From: Xestospongia muta
Lineage: Eukaryota > Porifera > Demospongiae > Haplosclerida > Petrosiidae
Reading direction: 5' to 3'
DNA length: 64,000 nt
Assembly: GCA_963693285.1 (NCBI GenBank)
Contig: OY848919.1
Span: 3,353,827-3,417,826, forward strand
Shown here: positions 36,574 through 48,300 of the stretch, one piece after another
How positions within the stretch are numbered: position 1 is the first letter of the stretch
Layout of the letters: each line of letters begins with the position of its first letter
Program-made: the position numbers and the translations under genes
The notes under the pieces: generated by a model
Told to the model about the DNA's origin: nothing
Seen by the model: only the letters and a program-made list of their open reading frames with translations
Databases searched by the model: none

Positions 36574-37407
36574 ATAACATGCATGTGTTTGATCATCAGT
36601 TCTTTAATGTATTTGAATTGTTGATAATTTAGTTCACTTTTATCATAATTATTATAGTTAATTATATTGTGTGAGTGAATTTGTTAACATCTTTTATTGC
36701 ATACAAATATGTTTAATTTAATAAAGACTTGATTATAAATTCTTACTTCAGAATGCATTTTAATGTTTTTGCTTAAATAATAACTCAACAAGCAACCTTT
36801 GTAATTAGAGTAGATTATCATTCACTAGCAAATATGAGAAGATGAGATTATAAAGAGAATGACATTTGTATGTACTGTAGTTCTCAAATGAAGTCAACTG
36901 TGAGATCAGGACTACTAATAATAAATGATACCTGTTTTTTATAATAGTTATAAATGCCAAAAAGATGATGCTTCAAATGTATAAAACTTTAAGCTATTAT
37001 TATTGCAATATTAATATGGAATTAATATGCAGAATTCATGTTAGTAATTCAACTATTTGACTGGTTAAGTTCTGGTTTGCTAATGATAGAACAGATTTCA
37101 TTTCACCTAGTTAGCTCTCCACTACATATAATGAATAGAGTTAATAATCTGCTTCATGATGGTTGAGTTAGTGATGTCATTGGTAATATCATTTAATTCT
37201 AATTTAGTTATGTATGTATGCTGAATGTACATATATACTATTTTTAAGAGAAAGCCATTTTTGTTTGTCAATTTATTAAAGTTAATACTGTAATGGAGCT
37301 TTCTATTCGGTGGAAATGTGATGAATATACACAATAAATTAACTCAACTTTTCAAATTTTGTAATTACAAAAATTTAATGGATCGATCAATTGAAATATA
37401 TATGCAG
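36574..37407. other. Intergenic
   Basis: Poly(A) signal of the preceding gene at 36720. 36837-36890 repeats the AGATGAGATTATAAAGAG word set seen at 23808. No gene is supported. Confidence 0.4.
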
Positions 37408-37734
37408 ATAGTGCAGAGAGCAATGATAAATGTGTCATACAAATTTGTTCTAATGTTAATCAAATAGTTTTCTTAGACAATGAACCAAGAAGAAGTGATA
37501 GTTCAATATATGCTAAACCTTCTATTCTCCTGTTATATCAACAAAACAAATTCTGTTAACTTTCCTAAAGAAATTGTGTCTTTTTATAAGCAACACTTCA
37601 CTTTTATTGATTGCAAATCAAGCAATAATTTGTATCAGTTATTAACTTTACCACAATGTCTGAAAGAAGTTACTAGTATATTACCAGATTATGACAAAAT
37701 TTTTCCAGGACAAGAAATTCATTACTGAATTTCA
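37408..37734 (+). pseudogene. Type II ectodomain fragment
   Basis: This reads as part of the type II ectodomain: SNDKCVIQI, SSIYAKP, CYINKTNS, YKQHFTFIDCKSSNNLYQ, LPQCLKEV and YDKIFPGQEIHY. It aligns with residues about 560-680 of the copy at 58968. A frameshift separates the first third (to ~37480) from the rest, and a TGA ends it where the parent reads on as CIS. It is joined directly to a membrane-domain segment from a different subfamily. Confidence 0.8.
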
Positions 37735-38809
37735 TGGGATACTAGATATGCTAAGAACTCACTACTACAAATCTACAATTGAGCAATTGTCAGAGTTGAC
37801 CATTGTTATACTTCATGTTTTAAATTTTGAGCCAGGTATTTTTCTATGCTTTCACAGCGATATGACAGAGTTATCAAAAACTGGTCTTAATTTTGCTTTG
37901 CCATTATACTACCTGACAATTGTTGTTGTCCTTATTATCTTATGTCGTTTTTCACCAAAGCTTTCTAATAGAATAGCTCACTCCTCAGTTCAAGTACTAA
38001 TTACTGTTGTACACCTCTCTTTTTCAGGCCTACTTGTTCAATTGATAACTGTAATGACTTATGCTGTGGTCTACACATCCAATGATGTACATCATGTTTG
38101 GTTCTTTGATGGCAATGTTAAATATGGAGGACACTCCCATTGTATTCTAATGATAGTGAGTCTGTTAGTAGTACTTGGTCTATTGTTACCATATGTACTC
38201 CTACTCCTCTTTGCTAAACCACTTAGACCACTAGCATGTACCAGCAAGTATTTGCGACCTCTTCTAGAAGCTATCCATGCTCCTTATAAGGAAGGTAAAC
38301 AATACTGGTTTACATTACGTCTTCTGCTACTATGTGCTATATATGGCATATATTCAAGATATAGAGCTACCAACATATATATGCTCTATATTACAATAAG
38401 TCCAATGTTGGTGATATTTCTTGTCTTTCAAGCTTATATCAAACCATTTAAGAATATGTTAGTCAACATTCTCGATTGTTGGTTAATGATGAACTTGACA
38501 TTCCTCTATCTGACCACTTGGTATCTTGCTCTTGAAAATAGACCAGCAATTATAAAACTTTTTTTCATTTCTTCTGTTTTCCTGACATTTCTAACATTTT
38601 CTTTTGTTATAGTATATCATGTCATCTTAGTTACAGGAAAAGTGAACACCCTCAAAGAATGGATTGAATACAAATATGAGAAAGTTCTTCTTTGGCAAAA
38701 AAATGTGTCACCTTTAAACACTTGTAACCGACAATTACCTCTTTCAGAAGCTTCGTATTATGGATCATGCTCAGAATTTAGAGAGCCTGTTCTAGGTCAC
38801 AGCAATTGA
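37735..38809 (+). CDS. Divergent membrane-domain paralogue (truncated), open for ~370 codons
   Basis: The frame is open from 37691 to TGA at 38807-38809. From GILDML at ~37737 it follows helices 2-9 of the family, but with much lower identity than other copies: MTELSKTGLNF, LSNRIAHSSVQVL, HHVWFFDGNVKYG, LLEAIHAPYKEGKQYWF, IKPFKNMLVNILDCW, tail CNRQLPLSEASYYGSCSEFR. Helix 1 and the stalk are missing because a deletion fused it to the type II fragment upstream. No signal peptide remains, so it is probably non-functional, yet helices 2-9 and the tail have no stop. It represents a third, older subfamily. AATAAA at 39007-39012. Confidence 0.7.
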
Positions 38810-39363
38810 ATGAACAATTGTAGTTTATCTTTGTGTCTTTTATTATATACATAATATTATGTTACACAATATCATTGTGATGTATATGTAGTATACTAGT
38901 GAGTTACACAGACATTACAATATATTCTAATATTATATATGTAGTATATATAAATATATATTATTTTAAGTTAATTATATGTTTTAAATCTTACCTATTT
39001 GTTGTGAATAAACTTTAGATTTGCTTTCAATGTTATTACAGATGATGTGAATGTGTGGTATTTGCTTAACACAATCATACATGTACATTATCTAGACATG
39101 CAGACATTATATGTTACTATTAGTATTAAATGTGTGCCTTACTTTCCTGATGATCATTATGTGGTGTTAGGTATTGTATGAACAAACATTTTTGATGATT
39201 CAAATGTTTAGCATCTAACTTATTTTACAATAAATAAACATGAACTGTATAGATGGTTTAGAATTGTTTTCAATGTTATTTAAAACAACATATATTTCAC
39301 ATTCCAGATTTTTGAGGCTATAAATATCAAGTTGTATATAGAAGATTGTAGCTTTTAATGGAG
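38810..39363 (+). promoter_or_regulatory. Intergenic and upstream region of copy 4
   Basis: 39080-39363 aligns with 63640-63936, upstream of the partial gene at the right edge. TATAAAT at 39319 lies ~40 bp before the start. This upstream type differs from the block before copies 2, 3 and 5. Confidence 0.55.
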
Positions 39364-42300
39364 ATGTTGACTTCAGTATTACTGCAGCTATCTCTTTGTT
39401 TACATCTCTTTACAAGTTATTGTAAATGTATTGGAGACAGTGATAATATATATTATGTTAACTCTTCTTCAGATTTAGAGCAATACCTTTGTAACACAAC
39501 ATGGTCCTCTCAATACCTTGTGTTCTTATTGAACAGTTCTGTCAACTTCACCATTTCATCTGGTAACTTCTGTCAAGTGACAACTCATCAACTAGTAGAA
39601 TTGAAATACGAAGTAATTCTCCAATAGAGACAGCTAATATTAGATGCACTCATGGTGACAAACCGAGGACATCAAGACGAGGTCTAGTTTTCTTCAATTC
39701 TTATATATCTCTTAAACGTTTGGTTTTTAAGAATTGTGGTACATACCTCAATACCATACAAGATACTACAATTACTGACTACTTCAATAGTTCATCTCTA
39801 TATTACACTTCATCTCATGCTGCTGCCTTAGTCTTTGTTCATTGTCAGGTCAATATAAGTCAAGTTAACATCCACTCTTCAAATGGGTTTGCTATGATTG
39901 GTATAAATCTTTATAACTCTAGTATTGATAGTGTTAGTGTGTCTAATTCACTTGGTAACAACATAAGTATTGGAAGTGGTCTTCTTCTTCATTACATGGA
40001 TACTAATAATACTTTTCAAGAAAAGGAAAGTATTTTACAGGTCTCTGATGTACATATTAATAATGTGTTTTTCTCTTATAACAATGATTACAACACTTAT
40101 TCTTGTATTACTGATACGTACTATAACAAACATTCATTATCTCCTGTTGGTAACAGTCCAGTTGTCAATGCAGCTGGACTAACAATACTTTATACACAAC
40201 AGAATAGTGGTCAGGTGTCAGTTCATATAACTGGATCACATTTTAATAACAACAATGGTAGTTTTGCAGGTGGTATGTTTGTTTTGCAATATCACAGTAT
40301 TGCTGTTACTAACACAACAATTACCAATACAGTATTCCATCATAATATTAACTTTAAACTCTGTTATGGAGCAGCTGTTGTGTTTTATTGGATACTCATT
40401 ACAAGTATCTACAAGTCAAGAACGTTTAGCACCTCTTTATTTTTTTAACACATCATTTGTAAATCATTCAGAAGCAGTCTACATTGGTGTTGTAAATTCT
40501 GAATTTATACATCTAGATATACGTTTTAGTGGATGTAAATTTCAAGAAAATATTGTTGCCAATATAGGAGCATGTTTGTATGCTTCAGTCTATCAATATA
40601 GTAACAGTAATGGTAATGTCTCCATTTTATTAGCAAGTACAATTGTCAAGGAAAATTTTCAGCATGGTGGAATCCCATATGCATCATCAGCAGGAACTGT
40701 TTATTTCAACAGAATTAGTAGAGTTGACATTACTGGAACATCTATCTTCAGAAATAATTATGGATCAGTTATAAGTTCTCAAGACTCAAATGTCTATTTA
40801 TCTGGTAATTTAACTTTTAGAAATAATCATGCCTTGAGTGGTCCAGCAATTAATTTAGTTGGTAACTGTCAGTTATACTTTATGTCAGGTGTTATAGCAA
40901 AGTTTACTGATAATTCAGCTCAGTTAATGGGAGGAGCTATATATGCAGATGGAACAGAGAGTAATGATAAATGTATTATACAAATTGATACTGATGTTGC
41001 TCATATAGTATTTACAGACAATGCAGCAAAAAGATCTGGTAGTTCAATATATGCTCAACCAATATTCTCATGTTATATTAACAACTCAAATTCTATTAAA
41101 TCTCCTAATGAAACAATGGCATTTTATAACCAACACTTCAATTTTATTAACTTTTACAATGTCTTGCTTCAGTTTTCAACAATACCACATAATCTTAAAG
41201 AATATACTAGCAATAGAACATCACCTCGTAAATTATATCCTGGGCAGATAACTTATTACTGTATTTCAACTATTGACGCTCTTGGCAGAAGTGTTTATTC
41301 TACTATAGCAATTGATATTATTAGAAATTATTCTGTTGCACCTAATCTTCCTAATACAACAGCACTTTGGTTGTCTTTCGATGAATTAGAACATCCGGCA
41401 AGAGAAAATACTACCTGCACTGACATTGGTGTGATTGTTCATAGAAACGACAACATTGATATTGTAGATGCAATAGTTGTATTCTCTTCTCTATACACAA
41501 GACTAAACAGTCTATCAAACAAAGTACAAATATATCCATGTCCACTGGGATTTGATTTGAATAACAAAACAGGAGACTGTGTACTTTCATCTTCATTTGA
41601 TAACCTGAGAAAACATCAATCCCTTACTCTCCCTATTATTGGTAATGTCAGTAGTCAGACAATAACAAGACTTTTTGGAGTAATCACTTGGGCAGGAATA
41701 ATAGATTATGAAAACAAAACAAAAACAGAATTTGGTGTATCTTTAACTTGTCCAATTGGATATTGTAATAGCAATCACACATTACCTTACTTCTACAGTG
41801 GAGATGTATCTTCTACTGAAAGTTTTAAACTGTCAGATGGTATCACTGACTATCATCCACCATTGTGTTTATATCAACGTGAAGGAACATTATGTGGTAG
41901 ATGTAGTGAGGGATTAAGTGTGGTATTTGGGTCTAAAGAATGTCAGCATTGTAACAATGCTTGGATAGCAACAATTAGTATTTATCTAGTTACTGGTCCC
42001 CTGCTAATTTACCTGTTATTTGCTCTCAGACTTACATTAACAACTGGTACATTCAATGGAATTATATTCTATGCTCAGGCTGCTAATGTGGGTATACTAG
42101 ATATGTTGAGTGTTTACAATGGGAAAATGGGATTAGTCAGAGATGTTATGGTTGTTTTTCTTTCAGTTCTAAATCTTGGACTTGGATTTCCTCTATGTTT
42201 TTATAATGGAATGACAGAATTATGGAAAGCTGGTCTCAGTTTACTATTTCCGCTCTATCTTCTGACAATAGTTGTTGTCCTCATTATCCTCAGTCGTTTT

Positions 42301-43152
42301 TCCCTAAAGCTTTCTAACAGAATAGCTCACTCTTCAGTTCAAGTACTGATTACTGTTGTACACCTCTCTTGTGGAAGATTATTGGGTGCAATCATCTATA
42401 CCTTTACACCAGCGAAAGTCTTTACTTTAGAACAGACATATCATGTATGGTATTGGGATGGGTCTGTGGAATATGGTAGTAAAGGACATATTATACTCAT
42501 GGTTATGACATCATTGGTTGTCTTCTCTGTCCTCTTACCCTATGCTTTTCTCATCTTCAGTAAACCTCTCAGGTATTGGGCATGTGCCAATGAATACACA
42601 AGACCAATACTTGAAGCTATCCATGCTCCATATAAGAATAGTAAGCAGTACTGGTTTGTAGCTCGTCTACTACTTCTGATCATTATGTACATATTGTACA
42701 GTATTAAACCTTATGCTCAAGATATCTACATAGCCATTGCTTCAATATTGTTCTTCTTCATAATTGGTCAGGCTACGCTCAGACCTTACAAGAGCAACTT
42801 TATTAACCTGCTAGACTGTTGGCTTCTCTTCAATCTTACTTTTATATACATCACAATATGGTATCTGAGATATTTAGAGATGACAGTCTACATTATAGTA
42901 GCTATCCTCCTGTTTTTTGTGACCTTCTTCATGATACTGGTCTATCATATTCTTTTCATTACAAGACAACTACAGAAAGTAGAAAGAAAAATCAATGACA
43001 CTTGTACAAGAATCAGTCAGTATTTCTTGCAGTTTACTCACATGCAGAATCATGGTAACCAAAGATCTCATCGTTTACCATTACAAGATGCTAATGATTC
43101 CTTTTATGACTCGTGTGATAACTTTAGAGAACCAATAATGGGCTCAAACTAA
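39364..43152 (+). pseudogene. Beta-helix/nine-helix surface protein, copy 4 (type II), with two offsetting frameshifts
   Basis: The start is taken as ATG 39364 (MLTSVLLQLS...), the ATG conserved at 63937; another ATG is at 39358. A 1-nt deletion near 39590 (against the copies at 45394 and 58968) shifts the frame. A 1-nt insertion near 40390 (TATTGGATACTC versus TATTGGTATTC) restores it. The ~800 nt between is still open in the shifted frame and reads as good type II ectodomain. From 40390 to 43152 the frame is intact through the stalk (LSDGITDYHPPLCLY, LCGRCSEGLSVVFGSKEC), nine helices and tail. About 20 residues are missing in frame near 40470. It is either a young pseudogene or two sequencing indels. 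AATAAA at 43239. Confidence 0.85.
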
Positions 43153-43874
43153 TGACAAAGTGCATGTATGTGTGAACTTTTAATCATAAATATTGAATAA
43201 GTGTTTTAATGCAATGGTCAGTTATTACAAGTCTAATCAATAAAATGTCTCCATTCATTGAAACCACGTACAACTATTGATTTAATTAAATTATTGCATC
43301 TTCTGTCATTTCAAAACATGTTGTATTTAGTTAACTCAGTATACATTAACGTAATGAGTTATTTATAATTATAGTTTAAGAAATTCCTTTCAGTGTTATT
43401 TCTAAGCATGACACAATTGCACAATTTGAGTAATGATGTCTAGCTTTGATAAAATTTGAAAACTTACAAGATATTTTGAATGGTTCAGACAATTTATCTC
43501 TAAGTAATTCTTAGCCAGAGTTATAACACTAAGTTATTTGTCATTCTTAATCTACGTATTATGCATCATGTTTGTATAAACATAGATGGATAAATGGATG
43601 GATGTTCAAAAGTTAAAGGGTTCAATCAGTAAGACAAACTAACATAGGGACTTATTGCTAGACAATAACTTCATAAATGAGTTCATGAAAGGTTAGATAT
43701 AAATCTTGGAACTATTTAGTAAATGCTAGGAGTTTATTGTAAATCATTCAGTAATTAATTTGTTTGATCATTCACAGAGATTTTTAAAATTTACCTTTGC
43801 CCTGTAGGTTTTGTTGTGAATATAACAGCAGGGACTTTTACTCTTTCACATTTATTTTAAAAATTACAACAACA
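43153..43874. other. Intergenic
   Basis: Poly(A) signal of copy 4 at 43239-43244. 43605-43760 aligns with 50990-51120 (GGTTCAATCAGTA, TGCTAGACAATAACTTCATA), so this spacer DNA was duplicated too. No gene. Confidence 0.5.
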
Positions 43875-44660
43875 TGGATGCAATTCAGTTTCAGTTATGG
43901 GTAACTTAGGTAGCCAACTAATAACAAGACCACCATTACAAATTCTTGGGCAGGAAGAATATAACATGGGAATAGAAAATTTGCAATTATACTAATGTAT
44001 CCGATAGGATACTGTAATAGCAATCAGATGCTCTTTTATTTCTGCAGTGGTGACTTATAATCTAATCGAAGTTTTAGCTGTCAGATAGCATAACTGACTA
44101 TCATCCATCATTGTATTTATATCAACATGAAGGAACATTATGTGGTAGATGTAGTGAGGGATTAAGTGTGGTATTTGGGTCTCAGAATGCCATCACTGTA
44201 TGCACAGATAGCAATTATTAGTATTTATTTGGTTGCTGGTCTCCTCCTCTTTTACTTGTTCTTTACTCTCAGACTTACATTAACAACTGCTACATTCAAT
44301 GGAATTATATTTTATACTCAATCTGTTAATGTGGGGTTACTAGATATATTGTGTGTTCATAATGGTAAATGGGTGTGGTCAGAGATATTACAGTTGTTTT
44401 TCTTTCAGTTCTAAATCTTGGACTTGGATTTCCTCTATGTTTTTACAATGGAATGTCAGAGTTGTGGAAAGCTGGTCTCAGTTTACTATTCCTGTTCTAT
44501 CTCCTGACAATAGTTGTTGTCCTCATTATTCTAAGTCATTTTCTTCTAAAGCTTTCTAACAGAATAGCTGAATTGTTTACTACACACAATACATTAGTGA
44601 ATCATACATTTGATGCTACTATTTTACAAGTAAATAAAAATATTTCCCTAAAAATGAAGT
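43875..44660 (+). pseudogene. Type II receptor pseudogene: stalk to helix 3, fused to 3' flank
   Basis: Aligns with the stalk of copies at 39364 and 45394 from GNVSSQTITR onward. It carries several frameshifts and stops: TAA in the DYHPP region, loss of bases at GGGTCTCAGAATG, and a shift near 44380. At ~44575, after LSNRIA, the sequence jumps to ACACACAATACATTA...TTTTACAAGTAAATAAA, which matches the 3' flank of copy 2. Helices 4-9 and the tail are therefore deleted. Confidence 0.85.
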
Positions 44661-45393
44661 AAATATAGGAATGGCTAATATCAAATAAAGCAAACAAAAT
44701 AATAGAAACAATGGCAATTCCATTGTCTCTACAGAATAACACAGGCACAGAATGCAACAATATGTCAGTGATATTATTTAAGTGATTTAGATAGTTGATG
44801 AATATCCTTAATTGTTTGTGTCACTTGTGCTATTGTTGTGTTTTGATTGACATATTCATTGAAATCCACAGTATATATAAAGACATGTTTATGGATATTT
44901 AGTGTTTATTATTGCATCATTCCATGATGACAAGTTTCTTTTATAGCAACTTTCTAGATAAACAAGTAAACAAAGCATAAACTGGTATGAACAAGAACTT
45001 ATCAATAGATGAGTTTTCCATTAGCTTTCTCTTCTTCTCTCCACTACTACTCTACAATAGTTGTTGTGTAGGTATTTCACAACTTGTATATTCATATAAT
45101 GCATTGTATTTTTTTCTATTTTCCAAGTTTATGATTTCTATTTTGTGTACTAAAACAAGATATAATAACCACATATTGGTGTACAAAAACATTGCATTTT
45201 TTATAGATTAACTTATACCTTCACTGCATTTTTGTCCAAATATTGTCATAGTTTGTGTTAAATTATATGTGTAACTTTTCAATGCTATTTTAAAGAACAA
45301 AATTATTAAATTGTTTATTAAAAACAATTTAAGGGTATATATATGTGATAAATTGCTTTGCTCTGCCAACAGCTCTAGTACAACATATTTTGT
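44661..45393 (+). promoter_or_regulatory. Spacer and conserved upstream block of copy 5
   Basis: 45000-45330 aligns with the upstream blocks at 23940 and 32160. TATATATATGTGATAAATTG at 45336, CTCTAGTAC and TATTTTGTTTG precede the ATG at 45394. The ORF at 44987 resembles a degraded signal peptide, within this block. Confidence 0.55.
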
Positions 45394-48300
45394 TTGATGA
45401 TGAGTTTAAAGATAGCTAAATTGTTTCTCTCTCTACTATTCTTCACTAGTTTTTGCTCTGAAAACAGTAATAATATTTATTATGTTAACTCATCCTCAGA
45501 TTTAGAGCAGTACCTGTGTAACACAACATGGTCATCTCAATACCTTGTGTTCTTATTAAACAGTTCTGTCAACTTCACCATTTCATGTGGTAACTTCTGT
45601 CAAGTGACAACTCACAAAACTAGTAGAATTGAAATACGAAGTAATTCTCCCACAAAGTCAGCTAACATTTCCTGCTTTTATAAAGATGTCTCATTGAGTC
45701 TTCCAAAGCCCAGAAGAGGTCTGATATTTTTCAACACTACAATAACTATTGAGCGATTGGTATTCAAGAATTGTGGTACATATCTTACTACCATACAAGA
45801 TCCTGTCATCAGTGACTACCTCAATAGTTCATCTCTGTATTACACTTCATCTCATGCTGCTGCCTTAGTCTTTGTTCATTGTCAGGTCAATATAAGTCAA
45901 GTTAACATCTACTCTTCATATGGGTTTGCTATGATTGGTATAAATCTTTATCATTCTACTATTGATAGTGTTAATATGTCTAATTCATCATATAGTGCTG
46001 AAGTGTACCAAAATAACAGCCAGAGTCTTGGGAGTGGTCTTCTTCTTCATTACATGGATACTAATAATGCTTTTCAAGAAAAGGAAAGTATTTTACAGGT
46101 CTTTGATGTACATATTAATAATGGCTCTTTCTCTTACAACTTTGATTGCAACACTTATTCTTGCATTACTGATACCTACTATGACAAACATTCATCATCT
46201 TCTGGTGGTTCCAATCCAGTTGTCAATGCAGCTGGACTAACAATACTCTACACACAAAATAATAGTGGTCAGGTGTCAGTTCATATAACTAAATCATATT
46301 TTAATGACAATAATGGTTGCTTTGCAGGTGGTATGTTTGTTTTGCAATATCAGACCTTTGCTATCACTAACACAACAATTACCAATACAGTATTCTATCA
46401 TAATATTAACTTTATTCCATGTCATGGAGCAGCTGTTGTATTTTATTGGTATTCATTACAAGTATCTACTTGTCAAGAACGTTTAGCACCTCTTCGTTTT
46501 TTTAACACATCATTTGTAAAGCACAAAGATTTTCGCAATTGGCTTATAAGCAGGCATGTCTATGGAGCAGTCTACATTGGTGTTGTCAATTCAGAATTTG
46601 TACATTTAGATATTCGTTTTAGTGGATGTAATTTTTCAGAACATTTTGTTGCAAATACAGGAGCATGTTTATATGCTTCAGCCTATCAATATGCTAGCAA
46701 TAGAGGTAATGTCTCCATTACATTGGACAGTACCATTGTGATAGATAATTCTCAATATAATAAAATCCCATATGCACCATCAGCAGGTATTTTTTATTTC
46801 TATAAAATCAACAGAGTTGATATCACTGGGACATCGAACTTCAGTAACAATTATGGATCAGTTATAAGCTCTCAAGACTCAAATGTCTATCTATCTGGTA
46901 ATTTAACTTTTAATAATAATCATGCTATGACTGGTCCAGCAATTAGATTAGTTGGTAACTGTCAGTTATACTTTATGTCAGGTGTTATAGCAAAGATTAC
47001 TCATAATTCAGCTCAGTTAATGGGAGGAGCTATATATGCAGATGGTGCAGATAGTAATGGTAAATGTGTCATACAAATTGATTCAAATGTTTCTCAAATA
47101 ATATTCTCAGACAATGAAGCAAAAAGATCTGGAAATTCAATATATGCTAAACCTATATTCTCATGTTATATTAACGACTCAAATTTTATTAAATATCCTA
47201 ATGAAACAATGGCATTTTATTACCAACACTTCATTTTTAATAATATCAAATTAAACACTAGTTTGTATCAATTTTCAACTTTACCACAAAGTCTTAGAGA
47301 AAGTGCTGTTATACAATCTCCTCATCAAATATTTCCAGGACAGAAATTTTATTACTGCATTTCAGCTATAGATGCTCTCGGCAGGAATGTTTACTCTACA
47401 ATAGCAATTGATATTGTTAGAAATTATTTTACGTCTAATATTCTTACAACAACAAAGCTGTGGTTGTCTTTTAATGACCAAGAAAAACTGATTCAAGAAG
47501 GCACAAATTGTACCACGATTAGTGTGACTGTTCATACAAATGATTTATTTAATATTATAGATGGAATGATTCTATTCTCTCTATACACACAACCAACAAG
47601 TCTAATGAAAAGTGTCAAAATACATCCATGTCCACTGGGATTTGAATTGAATAAGACAATAGGAGTTTGTGTACTTTCATCTTCATTTGATAACTTGAGA
47701 AAACATCAACCCCTTACAGCCACTATTATTGGTAATGTCAGTAGTCAGACAATAACAAGATTTTTTGGAGTAATCACTTGGGCAGGAATAATAGAATATG
47801 AAAACAAAACAAAAACACAATTTGGTGTATCATTAACTTGTCCAATTGGATACTGTAATAGCAATCAGACACTACCATACTTCTACAGTGGTGACTTATC
47901 ATCTAATGAAAGTTTTAAGCTGTCAGATGGTATCACTGACTATCATCCACCATTGTGTTTATATCAACGTGAAGGAACATTATGTGGTAGATGTAGTGAG
48001 GGATTAAGTGTGGTATTTGGGTCTACAGAATGTCAGTACTGTAGTAATGCATGGATAGCAACAATAGGTATTTATCTAGTTACTGGTCACCTTCTAATTT
48101 ACCTGTTGTATGCTCTCAGACTTACATTAACAACTGGTACATTCAATGGAATTATATTCTATGCTCAGGCTGCTAATGTGGGGATACTAGATATGTTGAG
48201 TGTTTACAATGGGAAAATGGGATTGGTCAGAGATGTTATGTTTGTTTTTCTTTCAGTTCTAAATCTTGGACTTGGATTTCCTCTATGTTTTTATAATGGA

